Positions 36,216 through 46,800 of a stretch of 64,000 nucleotides of DNA are shown here, piece after piece. Within the stretch, counting starts at the first letter, position 1. The number at the start of each line of letters is the position of its first letter. The position numbers were made by a program, and so were the translations under genes. The notes under the pieces were generated by a model. That model searched no databases and was not told the origin of the DNA. It saw only the letters and a program-made list of their open reading frames with translations. Source of the DNA: Impatiens glandulifera (taxonomy: Eukaryota; Streptophyta; Magnoliopsida; Ericales; Balsaminaceae). The stretch covers positions 45,666,242-45,730,241 of the forward strand of contig NC_061867.1 in the NCBI RefSeq assembly GCF_907164915.1, written 5' to 3'.

Positions 36216-38279
36216 ACTCCATATTAGATCTTTTCAAAGATATTAAATCACATTGATTTTGATTTGTATCTTATTTACCCTTTTTCTCTTGATTTTGGGC
36301 CTTTGTGCCTCTTTTTAATCAATGTAAAATTTAATGGTTTTCTCAACCACTTTTTAATGAAATCATCATTAGAAAAGAGTGAAAGGGGGCAGAAAGAAGC
36401 AGCATGCCTAGATAGTAATGCAAATGTTGGGGTCTTGTAGTAACCAAATCTACATGAGCATTAAATCATGTCTAAAAAACACACTTTCTTAGATAAACAA
36501 ACATGCATGCACGCCATTAATTTTCTCATTCTATTCATCTATGTTACTTTTTTTTCTTTTCATTTTTATATATTTTTTAATTTATTACTAATATTTCTAC
36601 ATTTTGAAATTTGAATTTCATTGTAATCAGGGGCTATCCATGGACTGTAGCCCGGGTGACCCTTATATATTTATTATATAATAATATAATAAGGGTGATA
36701 TGTAGCAAGTTTTATTTTATATTATATAGAGAGTAAAATGGGTTTGTAAGAAAGACTTTCTTATATAGAGAGAGTGAAATGGGCTTCAAGAGGAATTCTA
36801 TCTAAAATTATTAATTATAAAATAGTCTGGGTGCACAATACTAAAAATCATATAATATTAAAACAGGAAATGCTTTATTTGAATAAATAATTAACTACAC
36901 TATTTTGATATTTTGAGTTTAATATAGTTGGTCATCGGTTTTTTTCAAATAACTAAAAAAAATTAAAAAATTATTATTTGTTTGATAAGTTAATCCGTTT
37001 ATTTATTTATTTTGAAAAATTTTAAAATTATTTTAATAAAATCTCAAAAGTGAGAGAATTAGAAATCAAAACTAGACAAATTCTAACTATGATTAATGAT
37101 GACAATCAAAAAATCCTAAAAAACTGATTAATCATACATTTTAAAAGAACAGAGATTACAAACAGAAAAGATTAATTTCAAACCTAAACATTTCAGCATG
37201 TCATTTTGATATGCCATTTTTTTTTTATTAAAATCTGTTTAATTTTATTTCTACTTATTTCAAGTTAAACATATTAAATAAGTTTTCCTTAACAAAATGG
37301 GAGAAGAATTTCTAACGGATTTACATAAAGGTGTGAAAATTACCAATATTATATAGACCCACCCATGTATACTCAAAATTACCGATATTAATGGTAATTT
37401 GTAAAATTAAATTACCGATATTAATGGTAATTTGTAAAATTAAGAGTCTGACTTGAAATAGTAAAATTTTAATTTTAAAAAAAAATATTAATTATATATT
37501 ATTATTATTTATAAACATAATTAAATATTTCTATACATTCACCATTTAAAAGTTTATATATTTAAATATAAAAATAATTAATAATAAATAAATAAATAAA
37601 ATATCAAAAAGTTATATTATAAATTATTTACATTAATTCATTTAATATATAGATATAAATTAACTTTTCTTCTTATCCAATCATATAATGAAATTTAATT
37701 TTATTTATAAAGTTCTAAAATATTAAGAATTATCTCAAAATTATTTTAAGAGTATTGGATATAATGCAAGTTTTACACTAAATGGGCCAATTTTTTAAGG
37801 CATTTAGATGTTAAGGACTACATTCCACACAATGAAAATGGAGTGAAAAGAATGCTAGAAAGCTTTGGTTCAAAGTTCAAATCACATCAAAATATGGCCA
37901 AGAATATTTGATTATTACATAAATATAATCAGAATTTTGGTAAATATGAATTGGGGTTAGTTTCTTAAATTAAAATAAAAATAGAAAACAGACTTTATTT
38001 CCCAAAATAATAATAAAATGAAAAGTATGATTCATGAAGGCCAATTTGGTTTATATGGACTTACAACAGTAACAATGAACAAGTTATTTCCTTTACATAT
38101 TTGCAAAGATACAATACCCAAATTGAAAGGATAAGTTAACAAACAAATAACATTTCACACATCCCTACTACACAATATCTGACATAGTAAAACAATATTA
38201 ATTTCTAGTTAAACTGACACATTACAAGACTTCACAATATGGGTAATAAAACATGGTAAAATATAAAATAATTGCGTAC
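36216..38279. other. Intergenic sequence and CAR 3' flank
   Basis: AT-rich. A 32-bp unit containing ACCGATATTAATGGTAATTT is duplicated at about 37380-37443. The last bases before 38280 probably include the 3' UTR of the minus-strand CAR gene. Confidence 0.5.
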
Positions 38280-40902
38280 CTATCTTCCCCGGGCAGCATC
38301 TTTCCATTGCATTGAAAGTTCGATTTCCCCACATTCAACATTTCTCAATCTGAGTACCAAATCTTGACTAACATTTCCGTCTATGTATGAAATGCAGCTT
38401 TCATCACCCAAGCAGTTATGCTCTGAAGGCTGGACCCGAGCAAGTACTGTCCCTGATGGAAGGCCTTTCAAGTCCATCCTCGTGGCATCTAAGAGCGCTT
38501 TTATGTCAAACTCTGCATCCCCCATTTTGTCATCTTTGCTGAAACGATCATGGTCATATACAGTCTGAACAAAGGTAGAACAAGAGCAGTCAGTCACAAA
38601 AAAAAGAAGGTAATAAAATAAAATTTATTGTGCGAAAAAGAGTTTGAGCCCTTGTAACAAAATATCGATCAAATTCAAGCATTATTATGTATTGGGCTTT
38701 TATTTCTGTTATGAAAGCAATTAATCAACTTACCAAGTGTATATGAACACTAGGATCCGAAACAGAAAGAGTAAAATCTTCGTTCCACAGAGGATTGACA
38801 TTCCTCTTTATAACGCTAGTTTTCAGTTTCTGCGATAAAAGAAAAATGTCATTAATGAGATTAGTAAACATTGGCTACAAAACCCAAATGAGTTGGCTTA
38901 TTAGAAAAGGCTTTTACTGCACCATTATTCAAATAGTTACTGTGATGAGATAATTAATTAATATCAAGGATTTTTCATGAAAAGTAGGCACTCTTCTCAT
39001 CACTTTCAGGTACAATTTTCCCTCTTTTATATTCATTGTTAGATTGCAATCTATTATCTATATTGACATTGCAAACAGAGCAATGGCTAAAAATAATCAG
39101 TGTGGCAAATGTCATTTACAACTTAAGCGGACTACAGAAAAATGACACATAATCTATCTACAACTAACCAAAAGAAAAATCGATAATCGAGTGCAAATAG
39201 ATATTCAAAGTAAGCACAAGACAGATGGAACGGTCGAATTAAAGATACCATAGATAGCCAAAGGGTCTAGTTATAACAAGAACTGACAGCTACATCAGTT
39301 GGATATAAAAAATGTATTTCTAAATGGAGATTTGGAAGAAGTTCCATCCAAATCGGATCATATCCCAACAAAGTGTGCAGAAATTAGTATACAGCATCAA
39401 ACAATCTTATTGAGCTTGATTTGACATGTTCATAACACTTGTAACTATAGACTAATACAAACAGTGTCAAGCCGGTCATCAAGTGCAATAGTGTTCAATA
39501 AGAAGAAACTGACTTTCCTTACCACTCTATGTGTGAGAAGAGGGCAGAAGATAGATCTAAGAAAGGGGTTTATGAGCTTCACTCTTATTTGTCCAATCCA
39601 AACAAAACTTATTGTCCAAGACCATCCCTCAATTCTTAGTGTACTTACTCTACTCTAATGGGTCTCTTCTTAATGATAGATCTAAGAAAGTGTTATATAA
39701 TCTTCACACTTATTTGTCCAATCCAAAACAAAACCTATTGTCCAAGACAATCCCTAAATTCTTAGTGTCCTTACTCTGCTCTAATGGGTCTCTTCTTAAT
39801 GATAGATCTAAGAAAGGGGTATATGTTCTTCACTCTTATTTGTCCAATCCAAAACAAAACCAATTGTCCAAGACCATTCATCAATTCTTAGTGTCCTTAC
39901 TCTGCTCTAATGTATCTCTTCTTAATGAAAGGGAAATGGGTGTGATTTGTTTGAATTCTTACAAATGATTTTGTAGCAAAGAACAATTACTTATCCAATT
40001 CCCATTTAATAACTACTCTTTTTGAGACCATTTTTTTATACCAAAGAAAGATTTGATTTCTTATTGTTTGTCAAATTTAAGTATAAGAAAGAACGAAATA
40101 AAGTTCTTAATGACCCTCACTTCTTAAATGGTATAAGGAAAATATTCAGCTAAGCATATAGTGGATATGAAAGTTGTGATTTTGGGCATTCGATGAGACT
40201 GAAATGAACCTTGTTCTCTTCCTATAATAATTTGGATCATAATCCACAAAATGAAAAGAATAAACAATCATTCACTTTCAGGGCGTTCTCAATTAGAATC
40301 GAACTCCACAATCATAACCTCCACTTCAACTTAAATCTAATCAGTGACATTTCATTAACACAAGTTGGTTTTATTTCCAATTTTACATTTTGTTGATGGG
40401 TGTGTCCTCTCCATTAAATGTGCTATAAGTTTTGTATCCCCTATTTTGTTTACTACTATTTATAACTCATTTTGGAATAATGAAGGAAAGATTATACAAA
40501 ATAATTAGTTTCTTCCAGTTAAATTAAACAACTTGTAATCTGAAAACCCAATTCTCAAAGATTCCTACTAAAAAATGAAAACTCTGTAAATAAGGCAAAA
40601 TTGACAGCTGATTCATGTATACAGGGTAAACAGTAGATTTGAGAAAGCATGTCAAGTTTGATATAAGATAGTTGATTAGAAACAGGTCGAATTGAAGGAA
40701 ATTAAGATTAAACATTAGAAATATAAGGAAAAGAAAAGAAGATCTAGGGTTGGATAGAGGAGAGGAATCTTGAAGAGAGAAGAATACTTACCGTTCTACC
40801 CATTTCGATGACAAGATAAGGATCGCTGCTGTTTATGTCTCGGACGGCGAGATTAACACCGCGTTTAATTCGAAGTCGGAGAAGACCAGAGGGAGAACTC
40901 AT
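38280..40902 (-). CDS. C2-domain ABA-related (CAR) protein
   Basis: A small Ca2+-dependent membrane-binding protein. CAR proteins bring PYR/PYL abscisic-acid receptors to the plasma membrane. Three exons join in frame with phase-0 GT-AG introns: 40902-40792, 38829-38734 and 38564-38280 (163 aa, usual for the family). The C2 domain starts at GLLRLRIKRGVNLAVRD. Calcium-loop acidic residues are visible at Asp22, Asp27 (SDPYLV), Asp73, Asp75 and Asp80/81 (YDHDRFSKDD). The insert RVQPSEHNCLGDES is the signature that separates CAR proteins from other C2 proteins; the end is VECGEIELSMQW plus a short basic tail. Intron 1 (about 2 kb) holds a retroelement scrap and a tandem repeat. Which CAR paralogue it is cannot be told. 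Confidence 0.93.
39290..39350 (+). pseudogene. Tiny copia reverse transcriptase scrap in CAR intron 1
   Basis: The plus strand encodes QLDIKNVFLNGDLEE, close to the conserved copia reverse transcriptase block around D(I/V)K(T/N)AFLNGDL. Only about 17 codons are recognisable before the similarity is lost. It lies antisense within the intron. Confidence 0.7.
39551..39927 (+). repeat. Tandem repeat, unit about 126 bp, three copies, in CAR intron 1
   Basis: Three consecutive units start at 39551, 39676 and 39802, each with ATAGATCTAAGAAAG, then CTTATTTGTCCAATCC, AATTCTTAGTGT and TAATGGGTCTCTTCTTAATG. Because 126 is divisible by 3, a 118-aa plus-strand frame (39612-39968) runs through it. I read that frame as a by-product of the repeat, not a gene. 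Confidence 0.92.
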
Positions 40903-40978
40903 CCTTTAGGATAGATAGTAGTGGGATGATTACAAAGCTGCTTGCTTTTTCCACAGTTCAATTCTCTCCTGCTGCCTC

Positions 40979-40981
<3 letters not shown>

Positions 40982-41017
<36 letters not shown>
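40982..41017. repeat. (TA)n microsatellite upstream of CAR
   Basis: About 18 TA repeats roughly 80 bases upstream of the CAR start codon, likely in its leader or core promoter; expected to be length-variable. Confidence 0.97.
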
Positions 41018-41019
<2 letters not shown>

Positions 41020-41780
41020 AATAAAATATAAAATAACATTAGAATTTTGATAATGGTACAAAAAGATAATTTGAAATCATAATAATATAGAAACAAAGCT
41101 ATATGAAAAAAAATCAATTTTATTTTTTACAGTGTAGTTATGGTAACAATTTTTTCATATATATATATTTTGTAATGTAGGAAGACAACTTGATTTTTAC
41201 AATTTTGATATTAAGTTGGGTGAGAATTGAACCCGTAATCTTTATTCTCGATGTATCGACTTAATGGGTTCAAAATAGAAATATAAAATGTAATTTTTTT
41301 TGGTTAATGCGATTGAAAACATTTTGACTTGCTAGATAAGATATTGAAGGAATATTACAATGCATACAAAAAAAAAATAGCATGACATATATTCTTCATT
41401 AGAGGTATTAAAGAAAAAAATCAAACATCAAAACAATGAATAAAAATATGAAAAATATTATATAAAATGGACTCTATAAAAATCATTTACAATAAACTCA
41501 ATAATGTAGCTCAAGTCGTAACAGTAAAAGACCAGTGAAAATCATAAAAAAAAATCACATAAAATAAGAAGGTCCATATAATAATCTAATAAATTCTTTT
41601 TCTTGCCTAGTTCGTGACAAACCACTCATGGATCCAACTTGCTTCATCATTAATATCCTCATAATTAGTAATTAGTGTTGAAAGGAACTTGGAATTCCTC
41701 TCTTCAATTACAAATTTATATCGAGAACTACATAATTAGGTCAACTAAGAAACCTTTTTACCATTACCATTAGTTGATAA
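41018..41780. other. Intergenic, with a tRNA-like SINE fragment
   Basis: AT-rich. On the minus strand a B-box-like GGGTTCAATTCTC (about 41224-41236) follows an A-box-like CCATTAAGTCGATACATCGA (about 41245-41264), suggesting a decayed SINE at about 41205-41275. Nothing else was found. Confidence 0.4.
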
Positions 41781-42158
41781 TGTTAGGAATAAAAACAGAA
41801 TAATTACACTTATATAATAAATTATTTCTCACTTATTGGACTTTTAAAAACGATAAACAATTTTAATAAACGAAAATATAAATGACACAAGAATACCAAT
41901 AATTTAACGTGATTTTTTTTTTCAAATTAAGGAGTAAAACCATCGAATTTTCATCCAAAAGAAGCTTCGCTATGTTTATTAAACACAAAATAAATAAAGA
42001 TAAAAGCTAAAAAAAGAGATCTCACTATTTCTATAAAAGTGTATATTATATGTCTCTCAGATGTATTTGAAAATGTCGCTTCCTCCAGCTTTTATAAGAC
42101 AATCATGCCCCTATTTAACACAAATGAACTTCTAATTATGATGATTTTTTTTTATTAC
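41781..42158 (-). repeat. 3' LTR of an old copia element
   Basis: It begins TGTTAGGAATAAAAACAG on the plus strand (ending CCTAACA on the minus) and ends near a GGGAGAGTTTTATGGG-like purine tract on the minus strand. It lies downstream of the RNase H end in the minus-strand element described at 42166. The inner boundary is approximate. Confidence 0.6.
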
Positions 42159-42851
42159 ATAGTTGGAGCCCAAACAAATAACCCATAAAACTCTCCCATA
42201 CGAAGGGTTGTTATCAAACCCACGGTTGAACAACAAAACTCAAACTTGCCTTTTGGTAGTGTTATATGTATGCACTTTTTCTAAAACAACAACTTTTCAT
42301 CTAGTACATCTCGTATTTAATGATACCTCACATCAATGTGTTTCGGTCTAGAATAAAATGTTAAGTTTTTTGCAAGGTAAATTGCACTTTGACTATCACA
42401 AAAAGTACGCATTTATTCTGCATAAAATCAAGTTCAGATAATATTTTCTTAACCTAAATTAAAATTTTAAAACTTCAGTTCATGCAATAAGTTCAGCTTC
42501 AACGGTTGACAACACAACACATTTTTGAAGTCTTGATTGCCAAACAACAACTCCCCCTGCAAAAGTAATCAAATAATCAAAAATAAATTTTCTCGAATCA
42601 ACATCACCCGACATATCAAAGTCGGTATAACCAACTAAATCTGTACTTTCATTTTCAAGGCAAAGCCTCAAACCTGATGTACCTCGAAGATATCTCAATA
42701 TCCACTTGACAGCTTCCCAATATTTTTTTACTGGATTGGAAAGGAACATGCTCACAATACCAACATACTGAGCAATATCTAGTCTTGTGCTAACCATGAA
42801 ATACACAAGACTTACAACAATATAACCATAAGGAATATTTTTCATATCTTC

Positions 42852-43335
42852 TGTTGTAACGGAACGCGTGGGATGACATAAACAATAAAAACGACACAGA
42901 TTTTAATGTGGTTCACCAAGATAAAACTTGGCTACGTCCACCAGAAAGAGAGAATCTTATTAGGAGATCAGAACAAAGATTACAACAGTACAAACTAGGG
43001 TTATGACACGAGTTTATATAACACTCGGTCCCCCAAAACCCTAACAAATACAAAACTGAGACTAGAAATGATGCTCTCAAGGCAAAAGACTTCAACTTTC
43101 TGAAGTGCCCGACTACACATTTAAATAGACTTCAACTAGGTCAACACAATATTTTGGTAAATAATATCCAAAATATTATCACAATACTTTCCTAGTTATA
43201 TTAACATAACCAAATATCACATTTCCTTTTGTGTTAATCTTATTTCCTTAAATCAAGATTACACACCAAAAAAATATATTTTCCTTTTGTTTAATATTTT
43301 TTTTCCTTGCATCATCAATTCAAGACATCTCAACA
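42852..43335 (-). repeat. 3' LTR of the array-filled element
   Basis: 484 bp. It contains the AACGTGGTTCACCAAG and GGCTACGTCCACC words (first one slightly altered here) that are common in plant copia LTRs. It follows the purine tract on the minus strand. Confidence 0.95.
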
Positions 43336-43392
43336 AACCTCTACCTTGACTTGAATTCCCTTAAATACCCTAAATGCATTAATCAATGCCCA

Positions 43393-43442
43393 AATATTCT
43401 ATCTCCTCTCTCTAATCCAAAGTTGTTATAAGACAACTTAAC
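43393..43442 (+). repeat. Linker copy 1 inside the array-filled element
   Basis: Contains CTCTCTCTAATCCAAAGTTG and AGACAACTTAAC. The same linker recurs at about 43790-43885 and 44713-44815, each time next to an array edge. Confidence 0.8.
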
Positions 43443-43788
43443 AGATGCATTCGTCAATGTCAGATGACCCAGATGCACTCGTCGGTGTCAAATGACCTAG
43501 ATGCACTCGCTGGTGCTGGATGGCTTAAAAGCACTCGCTGGTGTTGGATGGCCCAAATGCACTCGCTAGTGCCAGATGGACCAAATGCACTCGCTAGTGC
43601 CGGATGGACCAGATGCACTCGCTGGTGCCGGATGGCCCAGATGCACTCGCCGATGCCAGATGGCCCAGAAGCACTCGCCGGTGTCGGATGGCCCAGAGGC
43701 ACTCGTCGATGCCGAATGACCCAAATGCACTCGTCGATACCGGATGACCCAAATGCACTCGTCGATACCGGATGACCCATATGCACTC
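43443..43788 (+). repeat. 28-bp minisatellite array, about 12 units
   Basis: The unit resembles AGATGCACTCGCTGGTGCCG plus GATGGCCC. Three units make 84 bases, so open frames exist on both strands (for example 43460-43834 minus) with a 28-residue repeat; these are treated as by-products. The first unit (AGATGCATTCGTCAATGTCAG) is intermediate to the 30-bp family next door, so the two arrays share an ancestor. Confidence 0.93.
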
Positions 43789-43910
43789 GTCTCTCTCTTC
43801 TAGATCTAAAGTTGTCTCTAAGATAGCTTAACATCTTCTTAGGTAACCTAAATATTCAAGTCTACTCAGCAAATCTCCACATTGACTTGAATACTCCAAT
43901 TGTTGCAAAC
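43789..43910 (+). repeat. Linker copy 2 inside the array-filled element
   Basis: Holds TCTCTCTTCTAGATCTAAAG, then AGATAGCTTAACA, ATATTCAAGTC and AATCTCCACATTGACTTGAA. The last part resembles the purine tract region beside the 3' LTR in reverse complement. Confidence 0.8.
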
Positions 43911-44707
43911 CATAATAGCACAGACACATTAATCAATGTTAGATGTGACCCATATGTATTTGTCAATACTATAGATGACCCAGATATATTTATCAATACC
44001 AAAGATGACCCAAATATATTAGTCAATGTCAGATGTGGCCCAGATACATTAGTCAATGTCAGAGATGGCCCAAACACATTAGTCAATATCAGATGTGGCA
44101 CATATATATTAGTCAATGCTAGAGATGGCCCAGATACATTAGTCAATGCTAGAGATGCCCCAGATACATTAGTAAATGCTAGAGATGGCACAGATGCATT
44201 AGTCAATGTTAGAGATGACCCAAATACATTAGTCAATGTCAAATGTGACCCATATGCATTAGTAAATGCCAAAGATGACCTAGATGCATTAGTCAATGCC
44301 AGAGATGGCCCAGATGAATTAGTCAATGCCAGAGATGGTCCAGATGTATTAGTCAATGCCAGAGATGACCCAAATGCATTAGTCAATGCTATAGATGACC
44401 CAGATGCATAATTCAATATCAGAGATGGCCCAGATGCATTAGTCAATGCCAGAGATGGCCCATATGCATTAGTCAATGCTAGAGATGATCTTGATGCATT
44501 ATTCAATGCCAGAGATGACCTAGATACATTAGTCAATGTCAAAGATGACCCAAATGCATTAGTCAATGTCTGATGTGGCCCAGATACATTAGTCAATATC
44601 AGAGATGGCCCAGATATATTAGTCAATGCCAGAGATGACCCAGATGCATTAGTCAATGCTAGAGATGGCCCAGATGCATTAGTCAATGCTAGATGTGGCC
44701 TAGATGA
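43911..44707 (+). repeat. 30-bp minisatellite array, about 26 units
   Basis: The unit resembles AGATGCATTAGTCAATGCCA plus GAGATGGCCC. Because 30 is a multiple of 3, frames stay open on both strands. The minus-strand frame 43862-44746 (294 aa) is a run of decapeptides like LTNASGPSLA, with Asn-Ala/Val-Ser cores. I see no signal peptide, domain or conserved start context, so it is not called a gene. Confidence 0.95.
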
Positions 44708-44892
44708 TCTACCGTCTCTCTCTTCTAGAATTAGAGTTATCTCCAAGACAACTTAACAACTCCTTTGTTAACTCAAATATTCAAGTCGACTCAGTAAATC
44801 TCCACCTTGACTTGAATACTCCCACTACTGTAAATCATTGTGCAACTTTAGAACCGAATACAGTTTCTTCGTAGGTGAATGGTTCTAACGTA
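44708..44892 (+). repeat. Linker copy 3 inside the array-filled element
   Basis: Holds TCTCTCTTCTAGAATTAGAG, then AGACAACTTAACAACTCC, ATATTCAAGTC and AATCTCCACCTTGACTTGAA, matching linkers 1 and 2, followed by about 75 unrelated bases before the 112-bp array. Confidence 0.8.
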
Positions 44893-45805
44893 TTCACCTC
44901 CTCCAGAATGACAATCTCAACTATTGTTCTATTTCTACCGATAACTTTATCAACCCCATAATCCCTATTGTTTTTGTAGACCCCGCATCTTGATCTTCCA
45001 TATTATCTTCTTCTCTAGAATGACAATCTCAAATGTTGTCCTACTTTTACCGATAACTTCAGTAAGCCCATAAGCCATGTCGTTTTAATAGAACCCGCAT
45101 CTTGATCTTCCATATTATCTTCTCCTCTAGAAATGACAATCTCAATTGTTGTTCTACTTTTATCGATAACTTCAGTAAGTCCATAAGCCATGTCGTTGTA
45201 GTAGAGCCCGCATCTTGATCTACCACATTATCTTCTCCTTTAGAATGACAATCTCAACGGTTGTTTGCTCTTACAGATAACTTTAGTAAGCCCATAAGCC
45301 ATGTCATTTTAGTAGAGCACGCATCTTAATCTACCATATTATCTTTTCCTCTAGAATGACAATATCAACGGTTGTTTCTACTCCTGTTGATAACTTCAGC
45401 GACCCCCATAAGCCCTATTGTTTCAGTGAAGCTCGCATCTTCATCTGCCACATTATCTTCTCCTCCAAATTAACAATCTCAACGGTTGTTTTGCTCTTAC
45501 CAATAACTTCAGAAACAACATAAATTTTGTCGTTTTAGTAAAGCCCGTATGTTGATCTGTCACATTATCTTCTCCTCCAAATTGACAATCTCAATGGTTG
45601 TTTTGCTCTTACCAATAACTTCAGAAACAACATAAAATTTGTCGTTTTAGTAAAGCCTGTATGTTGATCTGCCACATTATCTTCTCTTCCGGAATGACAA
45701 TCTCAATGGTTATTTTTGCTCTTGTTGACAACTTCAACGACCCCCATAAGCCCTGTTGTTTCAGCAAAGCCCGCATCTTGATTTGCCACATTGCCTTCTC
45801 CTCCT
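44893..45805 (+). repeat. 112-bp tandem array, about 8 units
   Basis: Units start near 44905, 45017, 45129, 45242, 45354, 45467, 45579 and 45691 with AGAATGACAATCTCAACGG or a variant, then GATAACTTCAGTAAG, CCCATAAGCC, GCATCTTGATCT and CACATTATCTTCTCCTC. A unit of 112 is not a multiple of 3, so no long frame survives. It is unrelated by eye to the 28/30-bp families. Confidence 0.93.
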
Positions 45806-45872
45806 GAACTTGTCGTCTTCATTCTTACTTTTGTCATCTCAATTGAAAGAACAAACAATTGAATAACCTGAA

Positions 45873-45884
45873 GCTCTAATACCA
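45873..45884 (-). other. Primer-binding site of the array-filled element
   Basis: Minus strand TGGTATTAGAGC, one change from the usual copia site complementary to initiator tRNA-Met, three bases inside the 5' LTR. Confidence 0.92.
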
Positions 45885-45887
45885 GTT

Positions 45888-46371
45888 TGTTGTAACGGGA
45901 CGCGTGGGATGACATAAGCAATAAAGAACGACACTGATTTTAACGTGGTTCACCAAGATAAAACTTGGCTACGTCCACCAGAAAGATAGAATCTTATTAG
46001 GAGATTAGAACAAAGATTACAACAATACAAACTAAGGTTATGACACGAGTTTATATAACACTCGGTCCCCTGAAACCCTAACAAATACAAAACTGGGACT
46101 GGAAACGATACTCTCAAGACAAAGACTTCAACTTTCTGAAGTGCCCGACTACACATTTAAATATGCTTCAACTAGGCCAACACAATATTTTGGCAAATAA
46201 TATCCAAAATATTATCACAATACTTTCCTAGTTATATTACCATAACAAAATATCACATTTCCTTTTGTGTTAATCTTATTTCCTTAAATCAATATTACAC
46301 ACCAAAAAGATATACTTTCATTTTGTTCAATATTCTCTTTTCTTGCATCATCAATTCAAGACATCTCAACA
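45888..46371 (-). repeat. 5' LTR of the array-filled element
   Basis: 484 bp, partner of 42852-43335, followed by the TCTTC target duplication. About 30 differences from its partner point to an older insertion than the Tnt1-like element at 5634. Confidence 0.95.
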
Positions 46372-46800
46372 TCTTCTTTCTCATCCTCGTTTGAAGGACA
46401 AAGTTTTGAGCTCAATTTAAAATGCGTTGCTAGAGGTGTGGTTACACTATTCATCTTCTCCATATGTAATCAATGTAACACTTTTTCAAAATATCGTTCT
46501 AAAGACGACCATAATTTTTTGGTCTTTCTATCATGACTGATTCTAATTATAAGAATCTAATTCGCTGATACAAGATCCTTCATCGTAAATTATTCCTAAG
46601 TCTTGTTTTAACCTATTAATTCTCACAACACTTTAACTAACAATAAACATGTCATCAACGTAAAGTAAGAGAATAACAAAGTCATTAAAAGAGAACTTTT
46701 GCACAAATACACAATAGTCGAAAATAGTCTTATCAATTATCGTTTAGTTTGTTTCAATTAACTCAAAAGAGCATCAAGACAAGCATACATCAAATTCAGG

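Larger units (their letters stand above)
42852..46371 (-). mobile_element. Non-autonomous LTR retroelement filled with tandem-repeat arrays
   Basis: Two 484-bp LTRs (42852-43335 and 45888-46371, TG..CA, about 93-95 percent identical by eye) are flanked by the 5-bp duplication TCTTC (42847-42851, 46372-46376). The minus-strand primer site TGGTATTAGAGC (45873-45884) is one base from the copia initiator tRNA-Met site. A purine-rich GGTAGAGGTTTG abuts the 3' LTR. The 2.55-kb interior has no gag, protease, integrase, reverse transcriptase or RNase H. It consists of an array of 112-bp units, one of 30-bp units and one of 28-bp units, joined by copies of one linker. Its mobility would have depended on a partner copia element. 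Confidence 0.95.
42166..46800 (-). pseudogene. Old copia pol remnant, split by a younger LTR element
   Basis: On the minus strand 46372-46790 is a frameshifted, stop-ridden reverse transcriptase segment with FSYFTLMTCLL (from the YVDD region) and FTMKDL. Then 42851-42480 continues it as TRLDIAQYVGIVSMFLSNP, AVKWILRYLRGTSGLRL and STVEAELIA (RNase H region), and 42420-42200 ends with CDSQSAIYLAKN and LPKGKFEFCCSTVGL. The two halves are parted by the element at 42852-46371, whose TCTTC target duplication proves the nesting. A short deletion removes the usual ADMLTK block. Older than its guest; nonfunctional. Confidence 0.9.

Noticed and set aside
39612..39968. 118-aa repeat protein in CAR intron 1
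   Set aside because: The 126-bp unit keeps the frame by chance. The first copy is out of phase by one base, and the region is intronic and antisense to CAR.
43460..43834. Coding frame over the 28-bp array
   Set aside because: Open only because three units equal 84 bases; both strands are open and no protein family is recognised.
43443..44707. CRISPR-like regular array
   Set aside because: Units are directly adjacent with no unique spacers, the unit itself varies, and the setting is an LTR element in plant nuclear DNA. It is a minisatellite.
43862..44746. Gene for a 294-aa repetitive protein
   Set aside because: The frame is a consequence of a 30-bp unit without stops; the other strand is also open. 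No start context, domain or signal supports a gene.
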